64,000 nt of DNA from Macrobrachium rosenbergii (GCF_040412425.1 NC_089744.1:21823501-21887500), one strand, 5' to 3'. Numbered from the stretch's first letter, positions 1 through 11,500 are shown. Notes: generated from the letters alone by a model not told the origin. A program made the numbers and translations.

Positions 1-152
1 CTTTAAGCGAAGGAAATCTATACAATTAAGGCCATTCCGTGTGAGTTGACATTTATGCATGCACGAAAATTTTACAATTCATAGAATACATGCTGATTTC
101 ACTAACTGGAGTCTTTAGCATTCTGCTTTTTCAGCTAGAGTTGCAGGTTAGC

Positions 153-214
<62 letters not shown>
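153..214. repeat. AAT trinucleotide microsatellite
   Basis: About twenty uninterrupted AAT units. It forms the left flank of a palindrome, and a second AAT array lies directly on the other side. Confidence 0.97.
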
Positions 215-226
215 TGTAAGAGGTAG

Positions 227-347
227 TTCTCGTTAAATGTCGACTAGTTTCGCCCTCCTCGCTAGGGCATCATTCAGGACAGGATCGCAGGATCCTGTCC
301 TGAATGATGCCCTAACGAGGAGGGCGAAACTAGTCGACATTCAACGA

Positions 348-350
<3 letters not shown>
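227..350. repeat. 60-bp palindrome with 4-bp loop between AAT arrays
   Basis: The left arm (227-286) and right arm (291-350) are reverse complements at 58 of 60 positions and are separated by the loop GCAG. Both arms contain GTCGACTAGTTTCGCCCTCC or its complement. The right arm runs straight into the second AAT array, and about 12 bases separate the first array from the left arm. It has no coding capacity. A fold-back or MITE-like unit tied to AAT arrays is the best reading; no target duplication other than AAT itself can be assigned. Confidence 0.9.

Positions 351-420
<70 letters not shown>
351..420. repeat. AAT trinucleotide microsatellite
   Basis: About 23 AAT units directly after the palindrome, in the same register as the left array. 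Confidence 0.97.
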
Positions 421-421
<1 letters not shown>

Positions 422-643
422 TGACTAGAATCCTAATAGCTATCAACTAGTAAATAGACCAACTAGATGAAAATTCACATTGACATAAGTTATAACCACA
501 AGAAATGTTTAAGTCGAGCAATGAAATGAAAATATAATAAGATTCGGTCGTCTGGTGCAATGATGTACAGCACTTTGCAAAACAAATGCTGACGATCTGT
601 AAGATAAAAGTAAGTTTTACATCTATGTTCAACATACAAGTTG

Positions 644-645
<2 letters not shown>

Positions 646-730
<85 letters not shown>
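646..730. repeat. TA dinucleotide microsatellite
   Basis: About 42 consecutive AT/TA units. They create a meaningless Tyr-Ile open frame on the minus strand. Confidence 0.97.
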
Positions 731-735
<5 letters not shown>

Positions 736-2808
736 AATGATACCTGTTCTTGATTATGAAGTCTCCTTGAATTTGTGACAAGTGGATGAATCATCTGTAG
801 TGTAAAGCCTATTTGGAGACGTACTTTTGATTTGGGCAAATGATGTTAACAAACAGATGAGATACCCAGAATTAGGCAAAGGAAGGCATGCATGTTGGCT
901 TTTAAAATTCAGGTTTATCTTTGGTAAAAAAAATGAAATAAGAGAAGCTTAAAAAGTCGAGTAAGCGATCCAAGAGAAGAGTAAAAATACCTATTCAGAG
1001 ACAGCCATAGCACCTCAGTATCAGACAGGAAAAGGCTGGTGAAAGAGGTAGTAGAAGACGACCAAAGAAGGGAACCTTATGAAGTCTACTGGGGAGAAAG
1101 GATATCGAAAAAGTAAATGAAAGATAGAAGTGTCCAAAATGAAAAAAAGAATGTAGCCATTAAAAAGGAGATACCTATCACTGATGTGAGTGGTAGAAAG
1201 AGATGTACAGGTGAATTAAGTGTAAGTGAGGCAGTAATACTGATAAAGACAACTGCAGTATTTAAGAAAAAAAAAGGATGACAATAGTCCGATGGGCTGT
1301 GACTTATGTAATGGAAGAAGAAAAAGTAGCCTACAGACCATATGATTAAATGCAAATGACTTCAGGGATGAATATTAAAGATAATAAGTTGAAGAAACCA
1401 GACATCCTAATTTTAAAAGTAGCAAGATGCATAATAAAGGTAACGGAAACCCCATATATGATAAAAAGGAAGAGCTACCAGTGTAGATGACCCGTACATC
1501 AACAATTAATCAGTAAGCCCATGGTTACGAATAAGGTCCATCTAGCTACCATGAGCTATGGCTTCTTCTTTCTTTCTTCTTTTTCTTTTAACGTGCTTTT
1601 ATTCCCATTTTTGTATGGGGTAAGCACGATGCCTTCTTTTGAAGGACTTTTTGATTTGGCTTTGGGGTAGACCTGTGGTCTCGATGAGCTATGGCGTTGG
1701 AGAATAAATCGTAAAGGAGGCTATAAACTAATATATACATATATATATATATTCTTAATTGACTAAATAAGGATAGATGAGTGGTCCTATAAAGTTATTA
1801 AATAATGGTAAGGTCTGTAATGGCCTACGAATTCTTGAATAGTGATCCCGTACGAATGTCGTGCGGTGAATGTATAGTTACTCGTCGTTTGTTGATCAAC
1901 CACAGGTATTGGGTATCTTTCGGATAGGGGAGGGACCTTCATCCTCCTTATCATGTATAAAATCTATCGCTAAAGTAAGTTTGACGTCGCATTGAATTTC
2001 AGATACTGTAAGATAGTGCCGCTTTGCTTGTAGATAATTCTAAATAACTCAAATTAACTCGAGTGGGACGTGGAAACAGTGATATCTTTTATCAGTTTCT
2101 CGGAGGGCAATCTCAGGCAAAGCCAGTGGTAGTTGTCACTTTCTATTTTTCTTACGCTGCTCAACGTCGTAGCATATCGCCCAGAAAGTACCCTACCTTG
2201 CCCAGTCTCGAGGTTTTGAACTTTACAGACTTGCCTCTCAGACAAGCATATAAACGAGGAGGCTGCTTATAATTTAACTTATTGATGTGAGTACGTTAGG
2301 TTATATCGTAGGCTTTAGGTTCGATCCAGATCTAGCGTAAGCTAATTATTAATAGGTTAGAGTATCTTAGCCAAGTCAAGGCTGTAAATACATAAAGTGA
2401 GGCCGTTAGAGTGAAATAATGTTAAACTGTAGAGAAAACCTGGGTAATCTTCCATTCCTAGCCAGATTCATTAACCCTAGGCCAGGTCTGTAGGTAATAC
2501 TACAGTTTAGGGGGTCGAAATTCACTGCATTACTTAAAGTCAAGATCAGCACTCACATTTATTATCAAATATTTGGTAGAACTAAGCATTAGCTCTGCAT
2601 CGGGTATTTCCTTTAAAATTTACTTTTCCTACAGTATTTTGGTTGCCTATCAAGAATTTACCATTATTTTTTGTTGCTCGACTGTAATTAACCTCAGAAC
2701 TGATTGTGTTTTTGTATGCTAGCCATCCTAGAATGCTATCACGCATGTGCAGTAATATAGGTGAACTTTTGGTAAAAAGTGGTTTCCTTCCCCCCCCGGC
2801 TAAGTAAC
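731..2808. other. Non-coding stretch, no gene seen
   Basis: No open frame here has protein-like composition or recognisable motifs. A short hairpin is visible at 1592-1628 (CGTGCTT...TTCCCAT...ATGGGG...AAGCACG), inside what may be an interspersed repeat. Short AT runs occur near 1734-1750. Confidence 0.6.
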
Positions 2809-2826
2809 AGGTTAGGTTAGGTTAGG
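2809..2826 (+). repeat. Short telomere-like GGTTA run
   Basis: Three tandem GGTTA units followed by GGG. TTAGG is the arthropod telomere repeat, so this is a tiny interstitial telomere-like tract. Three units could also arise by chance. Confidence 0.5.
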
Positions 2827-3002
2827 GTACATGAGGTTAGCATGGTTCCTTTTATAATAGATTTCCTTAGCCATTCCCTTCTTGAATATGTGGCTCCTTA
2901 ATGACTTTCATATTTGCGGAGCCGTTCCTTCTAGTCTGTGCAGAGCTTTTATTTAGAAATACTAAATATTTATTGAATATTGGAAAACAATGAAAAAATG
3001 AT

Positions 3003-3258
3003 GAGTTTATCTGCTTACGGAAGCAGAGATTGTAAAAAAACAACAGAATAAAAAGGGAACGTAAATAAACAAAAACATGTCTTAGGGGTGAGTTTATCTG
3101 CTTACAGAAGCAGCAATTGTAAAAAAACAACAGCATAAAAAGGGAATGTAAATAAACAAAAACATGTCTTAGGGATGAGTTTATCTGCTTACAGAAGCAG
3201 CAATTGTAAAAAAACAACAGAATAAAAAGGGAATGTAAATAAACAAAAACATGTCTTA
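3003..3258. repeat. 87-bp tandem repeat, three copies
   Basis: The anchor GAGTTTATCTGCTTAC starts at 3003, 3090 and 3177, a constant period of 87. The units differ at only a few positions. Each ends in CATGTCTTAGG(G). The third unit is interrupted at its CTTA by the transposon that begins at 3259. Confidence 0.92.
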
Positions 3259-4148
3259 GGCCCCGTCCACACGGTCGAGCTTTGCCTTGCGAACTTGGCT
3301 CGGTGTGACGTCAGAAACGGAGAAAAGGCGAGCAAAGCTTCGTGTAGGGCTTTTCTAATGTTTATCGAAGTATTGAGGCTTTGCCTGCAGCAGCAGGGCT
3401 GTTAACTGATGGAAATATTTCTGGTAAACGGATAAAGACGTCACTTACTGAAAAGTTTCCGTAAAGAGCAATTTCATGTAAAACCTTCACAAATAAACAA
3501 ATAAAGGAAAATAATGAATACGTCAGGTAAGTATGACTTATGGGAACTTTGAAAAACAAATATATTAACACCCTTTATCGCAATGCTACGGAAATCTGTC
3601 AGTCTAGTCCATTATGCTTGGAAATCCTAGTGCTGTACTGTAGTGGTTGGTAGCTGCATCCTGTTGACAGAAATGGTAATGTTGCATGTACAGTAGTTGA
3701 GCTTCAGCTGAAATACTCTGCCTCATGGTAGTATCTTGTTTCCTTATATATGGTTCCATTTTAGATAAGAGTTTATAAAAGTTGTTAGGGTCCATTCTCA
3801 TATAGTTGATGAACTCTGATTCATAGCCATGTATGTCTCACTTCCCGCAATATCGTCAAATGACTTCCTATATCTGCTCTTCTTTGTAGCCACTCCTTAC
3901 ACCACGTCCTTTTCTGCCTTGTCGCCTTTATCTTTGCACACATTGCTACAACAGTACACAGCGAGATTTTCTTCTTGGGTTTTTTACGATCCATATTGTA
4001 GTACATATTCGGTCCTGTGTCAGTCACTGCCAGCAGGCTCTCACTAACCAACCAGCGTCGTTCGGACAGCAGCATAAATGTGTACGACAGGCTTAGCCCG
4101 CAAAGCGGCAAAGTTTACCGAGCAGAGCTCGACCGTGTGGACGGGGCC
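3259..4148 (-). mobile_element. PIF/Harbinger DNA transposon, internally deleted
   Basis: The 23-bp terminal inverted repeats are perfect and start GGCCCCGTCCACACGGTCGA. The left end is 3259-3281 and the right end is 4126-4148. TTA is duplicated on both sides (3256-3258 and 4149-4151), the 3-bp target size used by this superfamily. Joining the flanks restores CTTAGGGATG, which is what the neighbouring 87-bp units carry, so the empty site can be read directly. The minus strand holds the N-terminal part of a Harbinger-type nuclease; the catalytic DDE part is missing. At 890 bp it is non-autonomous. Confidence 0.88.
3604..4111 (-). pseudogene. Truncated, frameshifted Harbinger transposase
   Basis: Two minus-strand open pieces (3821-4111 and 3604-3801) are out of frame with each other near 3821-3840. 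The upstream piece has a lysine-rich start, then WCKEWLQRRADIG. The downstream piece has NYMRMDPNNFYKLLSKMEPYI followed by a MRQSIS block. This is the characteristic N-terminal layout of HARBI1-like transposases (WxxxWLxxR, then a YxRMxPxxFxxLL segment). The catalytic core is absent and the frame then ends. The assignment rests on remembered family motifs. Confidence 0.82.
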
Positions 4149-4340
4149 TTAGGGATGCGGACCCATAGAATTTTGAGAAAATCGTAAATCTCTTATTTTT
4201 TGATTCATCAAAAAGTGGCTGCTGAAGAGCAAGAACCCATGCCAGGTTCCTACTTGGTTTCTGGTTCCTAAGCGCCCACTCCACAAACACAGTTGCGGGC
4301 ACGCTACACAATTCATGTGAGGTGCAGAGCTTTATTCCCT

Positions 4341-4380
4341 TCGTTTTTTTACAATCTCTGCTTCTGTAAGCAGATAAACT
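4341..4380 (-). repeat. Inverted fragment of the 87-bp repeat
   Basis: Reverse-complementing this stretch gives AGTTTATCTGCTTACAGAAG followed by CAGAGATTGT and a run of A. This is the start of the 87-bp unit found at 3003-3258, here in opposite orientation. Confidence 0.85.
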
Positions 4381-4416
4381 GCACATTTTTTTTAGCAAAT
4401 ATACTTCTGTTTGCAG

Positions 4417-4652
4417 ATCTGTCAAAAGAAGAAATTGAAAATAGGAAAGAAAACTTAAAAAACACACAAGGGAGCAGTGAATTTGGACCCCTAAACTGTA
4501 GGATTACCAGCCTAGAGCCTATGCATCCAAATGGCTATGTTGTGTTTTATGCATTTTTAATAGTGATTGTTGCTGCAAACCACTTGGTTTTATATTATCA
4601 TCTCTACATATACAACAGTTATGGGAGACATCATTGGGTAATGGTTTTTGAG
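4417..4652 (+). other. Possible isolated coding exon
   Basis: An open frame follows a good acceptor (TTCTGTTTGCAG) and can end at GAG|GTGGGG. It reads a charged segment (SKEEIENRKENLK) and then a hydrophobic stretch of about 20 residues that could be a membrane helix. I do not recognise the protein, and no partner exon is certain. Chance openness is a real alternative. Confidence 0.2.
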
Positions 4653-4714
4653 GTGGGGGGAAAACCAAAGACAAGTGCAGTGCACCTGTCAGAAAGGTAA
4701 AAGATGCATAAATC

Positions 4715-4778
4715 ACAATATAATCAGTCAAAAATAAGACATAGTGACAATATAATCAGTCAAAAATAAGACATAGTT
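4715..4778. repeat. 32-bp tandem duplication
   Basis: ACAATATAATCAGTCAAAAA with its following bases occurs twice in direct succession with a period of 32. Confidence 0.9.
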
Positions 4779-6139
4779 TATGCATGTTAATAGTGAAACC
4801 ACTCCCAAAATTTTAAAGCTTGAGTGTGCAGGAAGGATAGTTACAGGGAGCTCAGAGGGATGACTCTCACTCTGAACTTTCCCAGTCTAACCTAGGGTGC
4901 TGGGTCTTTAGTTACTGGGGGCTTTACTCCCCATGGAATTCTTGCCCAACCAGATTTAAGACTCTTGGGTTCTTACCTGGTCAGGGATGCCTTGGGCACC
5001 CCAACCTAATGTGACTTAGTGAGCTATACAAATTATTGCACTGCCAGTTATGCAGCTACTTGACCTCTCTTCGTTTGCATATCAGTCACAGTATCCGTTA
5101 GAAAAAAATTAATAATTTATTGTTGGGTAGCATTAGGACAACACCAGAGGTATGTTTGGAATGGTTTAAGGGTTTAACTATTTGCAGTGGAAGTGAGGGC
5201 TTTTCAATACGATTTATCATAAAGACAGCCCAACCAGGCCAAAATTTAAAAATTTGTTCAGGTTTTTTGTATTTATCCTTAAATTTTGTAAATGCAATAA
5301 CTAAGGTAAATTTAGTAATATCTAATTTCACTGGAAAATAAATTTACCATAATTTTTGTGGTGTGAAAATAGTTTATAAATCTGTATCGAGTTATTTCAT
5401 ATACATGAAAAGTAAATACATATCCATTCTTGTCTAATTTCAGTGCATTGTTCTCTCTGTATAATTTTGTTATTTTACATTGTCAAAGGGTCTTGTAGTG
5501 TGGGTCAGCAAGGTCATATATATAGAAAGTATAATCATTTGCAAATTGGTCTGTGTTATGAAATATTGGTATTACTTAAAATCTTTTAAGTGCAGTATTA
5601 AAAATGTCATAATGGTTTTACAGGCAGTGCTTAAGTTCAGTAAATTACACATTGTGTAGCATGTTTCTCAAGCCTGCTGCTTCAAGTTGGCTGAAGTGCA
5701 TCTTGTAGTTTGGTGTAGATGCCCCCTATGGTTACTGACTTATTGGCATTTGCTGATGGTATCTGTTAATATTTTTTATTTATTTAAATGTACAGCAAAG
5801 TGTACTTATTTGTACTGATTAGGTAAAGGGAAATAAACTAACATCGTACAGTATTAAAATTTGATAACTTATGAGTTGTAATTATTTATATTACCATGAT
5901 GATTATGGTGTTTTAATAAATTCATTATAGATTATTTTAGCACATTGAAGAAATGTGTACTGAAGATAAATGCTTTTCTTCTTGTCAGGACTAGTTTTTT
6001 TTTTGTACACTTCTCATGTCCTCTCATGTAAAGAAATTCAGTTACTTGAAATGATCACATTGTTTACGTGAAATGTGCAAATTTTGTGTAACAGTAAATG
6101 GATATAAAGTATACTAATGTTGCACTTTGTTTGTTGCAG

Positions 6140-6238
6140 AATTTCTTCAGTGCTCCAAGTGTTCAGGATGTCTACTTCCCATACAAATTTTTTGGTGTTT
6201 GCTGTAGTACAAGAGAGGGGACATGTATCAATGTATGA
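6140..6238 (+). other. Possible terminal exon ahead of the zinc-finger gene
   Basis: After an acceptor-like TTTGTTTGTTGCAG, one frame reads 32 residues (FFSAPSVQDVYFPYKFFG and a Cys-containing tail) to a TGA. A second frame is open even longer. It could be a 3' exon or alternative exon of the gene to its right, or chance. No match recognised. Confidence 0.2.
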
Positions 6239-6391
6239 TTCAAAATATTTTCAGTCTTTTAGTTGTTGATTTATCTGTTCACATTCAATAACTGAAGTAC
6301 AGATGTTGGTTTTAGAAGGACCACAGTACTTTTGTGTAACAGTTTCTTGTATCTAATTTTTTCTTCTTCAGTTTCACATGAAAACAAAATA

Positions 6392-8527
6392 ATGCAAGCA
6401 GAATATCAAGACCTAAATTGTACTAGAGCTTCTGATATGTCAGAGCTCAATGTAATGGACTTTGTTGAAACAGAGTACAAATCTGATGTTGAAGATATAT
6501 TATTAGACAAAAAACCCAGGAGAAAAGGCCAGAGGAAATCAAAATTATCCATACAGTATGAATATGATGATTATGAGGATGGCTCCAAAGTATCCAATTA
6601 CCCAAGGAAGTCAAGAAAGTGCCTTCAGAGAAAAAGGAGAAGAAGTTCAATGAAATCCAAATCTGTTCATGACTCTGTTGACAGTGATAACCATTTTTAT
6701 CCATATGCTACACTAATGAAAGTGCTCTGTGATGAAGTTGGGAAGAAGAATGTAATTGAGGAGCCAAGAACAGGAAAACTTTTCAAGCAGCTTAGTCATG
6801 CAAATTTATGCTATCCGTATGCCACTTTCTTACAAGAGCTGCATGAAATTGCAAATGAAGGTTTTGGAAGCATTTCACCAAGTGTTGAGAATGGTTTTGT
6901 AAACCCTTCAGAGAGTGAAGTCTCTCAGGTGATGAAGAGTTTCAGATTCAAATCCAGTACGCTGAGACTAGGTGTTTCAGATCAGTCTGAAGACAGTGGG
7001 AAAGATGACTTTAAAAGGACATTTAGCACTCTTCTTCTTGATTTAGTTAATGAGCATAAATTACAAGATCAGTCACATAAAGGTGATAGAACAGTATTGG
7101 GAATAGGGAAAATTTTGAAAATATGCATGTCGGATGTACCAGGAACCAAGCCAGCTGAAGAATTGAGTTTTTCTGCTTTGCTTCAAGGGCTATCATTGTT
7201 AGCAGAAAGAGTAAATACTTGTGACAGTGAGAGTGAAAGTGTAAATCAAGTGTTGGAAGAATCATCAGAGTCTTCACTAGAAGAGGAGGAGGAAGAATGG
7301 AGACCATCATTCTGCAGACAACTTGATGGCATTCCAGATGCGCAGAGAGAGCATAAAAAAAAATCCTTACGAAGGAAAAAACCAGTATCCAGATTTGATC
7401 CCACTCCGGGAAAAAGTCAGTCATCTCGGGTTAAGAACAAACAACATACGCAATCCAGTTCTAGTTCTCAGTCACTTTTGCAGTTAATATTGAATAATGG
7501 CAGTGAGGAGACAGTGCAGAAAGTTAGGAACAAGAAGGCAAAGAAGTCACTGCTGCGCTCAGAAGTTTTAGAGAAAATCAAAGATAAGATTAACAGCCGT
7601 AAAGCTTTCACTGACGCAAGTACAGATTCCAATGAGAATGTAAAGGAGGATTTTGGGAATGAGGAAAGTCTTTCAGAGGGGAGCCTAGAAGAGCAGAGAA
7701 ATTTCTATGGGGCAATAGCTGCTAAAAAAAGAGAAAGATCACTTTTGAAGGAATATCTTCTAAAACCTACAGATGAGGAAATTACTTCTAAGAGTTATGC
7801 TGATATACCTATAATGTCTGGAAATAGTTTCGTGTTTAGCAAATTATTACAGAACTTTAAAATGGGATCAGATAACCACTTAATTGATAGTTATCATGAA
7901 AATCTTGAGGACAATTTCAGTAGCAGCATACTAAGAAAGATGCTCATTGAAAAGGGTAAACCTTTACCAAACTCCGTGAGTGATGATGAAGCACGTGATG
8001 TCGAAGATTTCAAGCCTATTGAGCACTTAGATCTCAGTTCATTGCAGTCCTTTTTATGTGAGAATAACTCTGAAGAGGAATTTCCTTCATATGCTGTGAA
8101 GCAGGAATTTGAAAATAAAAATGATAATTTAGGTGAAAAGCTAAGAGAAAGGATTGCACAGGCTCTCGATGGATCTGACTCAAATTTAAGAAATTGTATT
8201 AAAAAGGAAGATAAGAGTGATAATGATGTTTCCAACTGTCTGGATTTATCAGTGTTAGAAAGCTGCTCCTCCAGTGACCCTACAGATTTGAATCCTGTGT
8301 GTAAGATAAAATGTGAAGTAAAGTGTGAAGAAGAATTTATGGGTGAGGTCCGTGAGTGTGATATTTGCCATACTGAGTTCTCATCAAGTGTGGATTTTAA
8401 TAACCATGAAATGCTCTTCCACTGTGGAAAGGAAGCGGAGCCCCAGAGTAGTGGACCAACATGTGCACTTCCACATGGAAGTGATATTTTACAGACAGGT
8501 CTATTCCAAGAAAAGTTGCCTGCCTAA
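6392..8527 (+). CDS. Single C2H2 zinc-finger protein with repeated YA/FS-x-LL motif
   Basis: A 711-residue open frame from ATG 6392 to TAA 8527. The frame is open further upstream, but a splice-acceptor-like TTTTTTCTTCTTCAG ends at 6371, so the coding exon probably begins at 6372 and upstream exons are likely. Visible features are basic, NLS-like stretches (residues ~40-51 and 72-90, with KRKRRRSS-type runs), long Ser/Glu-rich low-complexity segments, and one C2H2 finger near the C terminus (C656, C659, H672, H677; CDIC...H-x4-H). An eight-residue motif of the form [Y/F]-[A/S]-x-[L/F]-[L/M]-x-x-[L/F] recurs at 105-112, 143-150, 211-218, 260-267 and 482-489, with looser versions at 360-367, 449-456 and 511-518. 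A nuclear, DNA- or chromatin-associated role is inferred from composition only. I do not recognise the family. The coding call is firm because the frame is long and biased unlike its surroundings. Confidence 0.85.
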   Translation: MQAEYQDLNCTRASDMSELNVMDFVETEYKSDVEDILLDKKPRRKGQRKSKLSIQYEYDDYEDGSKVSNYPRKSRKCLQRKRRRSSMKSKSVHDSVDSDNHFYPYATLMKVLCDEVGKKNVIEEPRTGKLFKQLSHANLCYPYATFLQELHEIANEGFGSISPSVENGFVNPSESEVSQVMKSFRFKSSTLRLGVSDQSEDSGKDDFKRTFSTLLLDLVNEHKLQDQSHKGDRTVLGIGKILKICMSDVPGTKPAEELSFSALLQGLSLLAERVNTCDSESESVNQVLEESSESSLEEEEEEWRPSFCRQLDGIPDAQREHKKKSLRRKKPVSRFDPTPGKSQSSRVKNKQHTQSSSSSQSLLQLILNNGSEETVQKVRNKKAKKSLLRSEVLEKIKDKINSRKAFTDASTDSNENVKEDFGNEESLSEGSLEEQRNFYGAIAAKKRERSLLKEYLLKPTDEEITSKSYADIPIMSGNSFVFSKLLQNFKMGSDNHLIDSYHENLEDNFSSSILRKMLIEKGKPLPNSVSDDEARDVEDFKPIEHLDLSSLQSFLCENNSEEEFPSYAVKQEFENKNDNLGEKLRERIAQALDGSDSNLRNCIKKEDKSDNDVSNCLDLSVLESCSSSDPTDLNPVCKIKCEVKCEEEFMGEVRECDICHTEFSSSVDFNNHEMLFHCGKEAEPQSSGPTCALPHGSDILQTGLFQEKLPA

Positions 8528-11500
8528 TGTTTGGGCTTCTTATATATTTGTATTAGGCTTCCCACCTAATGAGATGCTGTAATCTTGATGTAAATAGGTG
8601 TGCACTGTGCAATATGTACAAATAATATATTGAAATCTATTTATGTTATTTTAGTATCATAGATTTATATGAAATAGAGAATGCCTTATAGAAAATCTGT
8701 TAGTAACTCAAGATTTTACAGTATTTTAAAACTTTTTATGTGTAGTTTATATTTGATGTCAAGAAGTCCGTCCAGTAAAACACTTAATTGTGGAAATAGC
8801 GCAATCAGATTATTGTGTAGAGCTGCCCATAGTTCAAGAGTAATATAAAATGAATATCTGTTTTGTACATTAGCATTATTAGTCTCTTTTAGTTTCTCCG
8901 TAATCAGATGATAATGCTTTGAAAACTCTTGATTGGTTATTGCCTTGAAAGCAGTGTGATGTTGATTGCTGTGAGGACTTCACATACAGTATATCCTGTC
9001 TGTCATAGACCCATCAAAGAATGGTATTGTGGTTCAGTTTTTGCTAGTCCCTAATGACATACCGTGGTGTGGTTTGTGATAATTTGTTGACATCTGTTTG
9101 AAATTATGTCCTAGGATGTACCAGAATTGTTTAAGGCGATATTGCCGTAAAACTGCAGTGACATTATTTGTCATACGTTGAGTATTTTAGAATGGTACTC
9201 ATAGCATTTCCTTTGTAGAGAGTACATTGCAAATGAAAAATATACATTCCATCAGTCATTAGTACTGATTGCTGTATTCATAAGCAGTGGCTGAAGGAGA
9301 TTGTAGGAAGATGGTGCTCATTAAATTTTTGTTTCATTATCATTTGTCATTTATATCTTCCTTTAGTTGTACAGTACTCTACATAAGTATATACTTTATA
9401 AAACACTTAATCACATTTTCTGCATCATGAAATCACTGTGAATGTACAAAGTTGTAATAGGGTGATATAAATCATTCACAAAATTTGCTTTGTATCTTGT
9501 GAACATGTTAAATGAACTCATTTGTCACTTTATGTATCTCTTTTAATCCTGCATACAGTGACTTCCATATGTAGTGTATCTTTACTCAAATGGTTATTTT
9601 TCACAGTTTCCTTATCATCACCATCATCTTGAGTGTTGTTTTGTCAGCTTTTCTCATTATGGGATTATTTAGTATGGATACAAAAACACTTCTGGCAGAA
9701 TCTTGAGCAGTAAGATTGAAAGTGAAAAAAAAAGTATATGCTGAATAGAGATGATTTCCAAGATTCTGTATAATGAATAGTTCACCCAGTGGTTTGGTTA
9801 ACTATTTACAGTATTGATAATATTATGACAGAATCATTTAGATTCTATGGATATTTTTATTTGCTTCTTATTGGATGTTTTTCATCCTTGTTGCAAGATA
9901 TGCAATTTATTGTGCAGCTTTCAAAAGTAATGTAACATTTTCATACACAACTGATCTTTTAGTTCAAAGTCTTGTGGTTAATGTAATTTAGAATTCATTT
10001 TCTGCTTTTGATATTTCTGTAGAGCCTCTCAAAACCATAGAACAATATGACTTTTACTGATATTATAGACTAAATAGTTGTTTTGAATTTTCATTTTATT
10101 GATAGTTTATTTTTTGGTAGGGTTTTACTTTACTTAAAAATTCATATCTCAAGTATGTGTTCAGTCATTTTAGGTTTTTCATCCTAATGCATTTAATGTT
10201 CAACCTTCAGATTGGCTTTTGTTTTTAAAGTGACCATAACACAATGCCATGGTGTGTGAAGTTAATTTTTTTTATGCCGGTTAGCCAACTTTGTAGAGGA
10301 AAGGCTTTCCCAGCAATTTTGGCAGAATTATATAATTACTGTGTTGTTCATTACCAACCTTCAGCTCTTCTTCACTTACTCACTTTTCTCTTGTAGTTTG
10401 TTCCAGTGCAAACTTGTTAGTGATCCATTGTTTTCACAGGGTTTAGACTTACATAGATGGTTAGATATTTTGATTTTTCCCTCCCCATTCCTCCATAGAT
10501 ACCATTGTCTGTGATTTTTGCCCTTATTTACCAAAAAAGTTGAGTTGGTGCTCTGGCAATGATCATGTAAAAGGAATGGTAGTGATGATCTTTGCTCTGT
10601 TGTTTTGTCAGGTTATTTGTGGACTCAAGTCCATTACAAATATGGGAATGACTACTAGAAACATTTGAGTGCAATGCTTATCAAAACAATTGATGTATAC
10701 TGCAAGCCATAAATTAAGCTCCTTCAAGAATGGAATATATAGGCTTAGTTGTAGTTAGTTTGTTTTTGCCAGTTTTATTTTCTTTTCATTTTGACTTTTT
10801 GCCTTTTGTAGTGAACTTTATTTTTAAGGTTTGAAACCACATAAGTTAACTTGTTAACTAGTCCTTGTGAATTCTTTTCAATTTTCCCCCTAGAACTTAT
10901 TTTCCCTACTCTTGAACCAATATGTCTTTTTAAGTTATTCTTTCTCCAACTTTTATGGCTATAAGGACATGTATTATTCTCAGTTTAATCCATAGGCCTT
11001 TGGGATTTGTTTCTTAATATTTATGCCATGTCCTTTTTGTGAAATAAGGAAGTATCGATTCATAGTCATTCTCAAGTTTGTAAGTTTTTTCACAAATTTT
11101 AGTGCATCAGTAGTTGTCTGTTGTTTTTAGCTTTCTTCAAGAGGTCATTTCTCTCCCCTATGTTAAATACAGTACTTTCATTTGTCTTTGAAGTTAGAAG
11201 CAACTAGTATAGAATATACAAACTCTGAATTGAAGGGCAGGGTAATCTGGCTGGTACTGGTGGTTCTCACAGTGTAATTCTCTTTAGTGTTGTCGTTGAC
11301 AGTATTTTTCCATAGACCTGTCAAACAATGTTTATTGTCTCTCTGTTGGACCTTAGGAGGAAGCTTGCACAGTCATAGATAGTGGAGCACTAACTGGAAA
11401 CAATGAGAAACCACTGCTTGCTTTGAGAGATTTTAAGAGTGACGAGGGATTTTTTACAGGGGAGTATTTATGCTCCTTGGAGTTTTGATGTCAGTGAATT

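Noticed and set aside
447..839. 130-residue minus-strand open frame
   Set aside because: It is made largely of Tyr-Ile repeats from the TA microsatellite.
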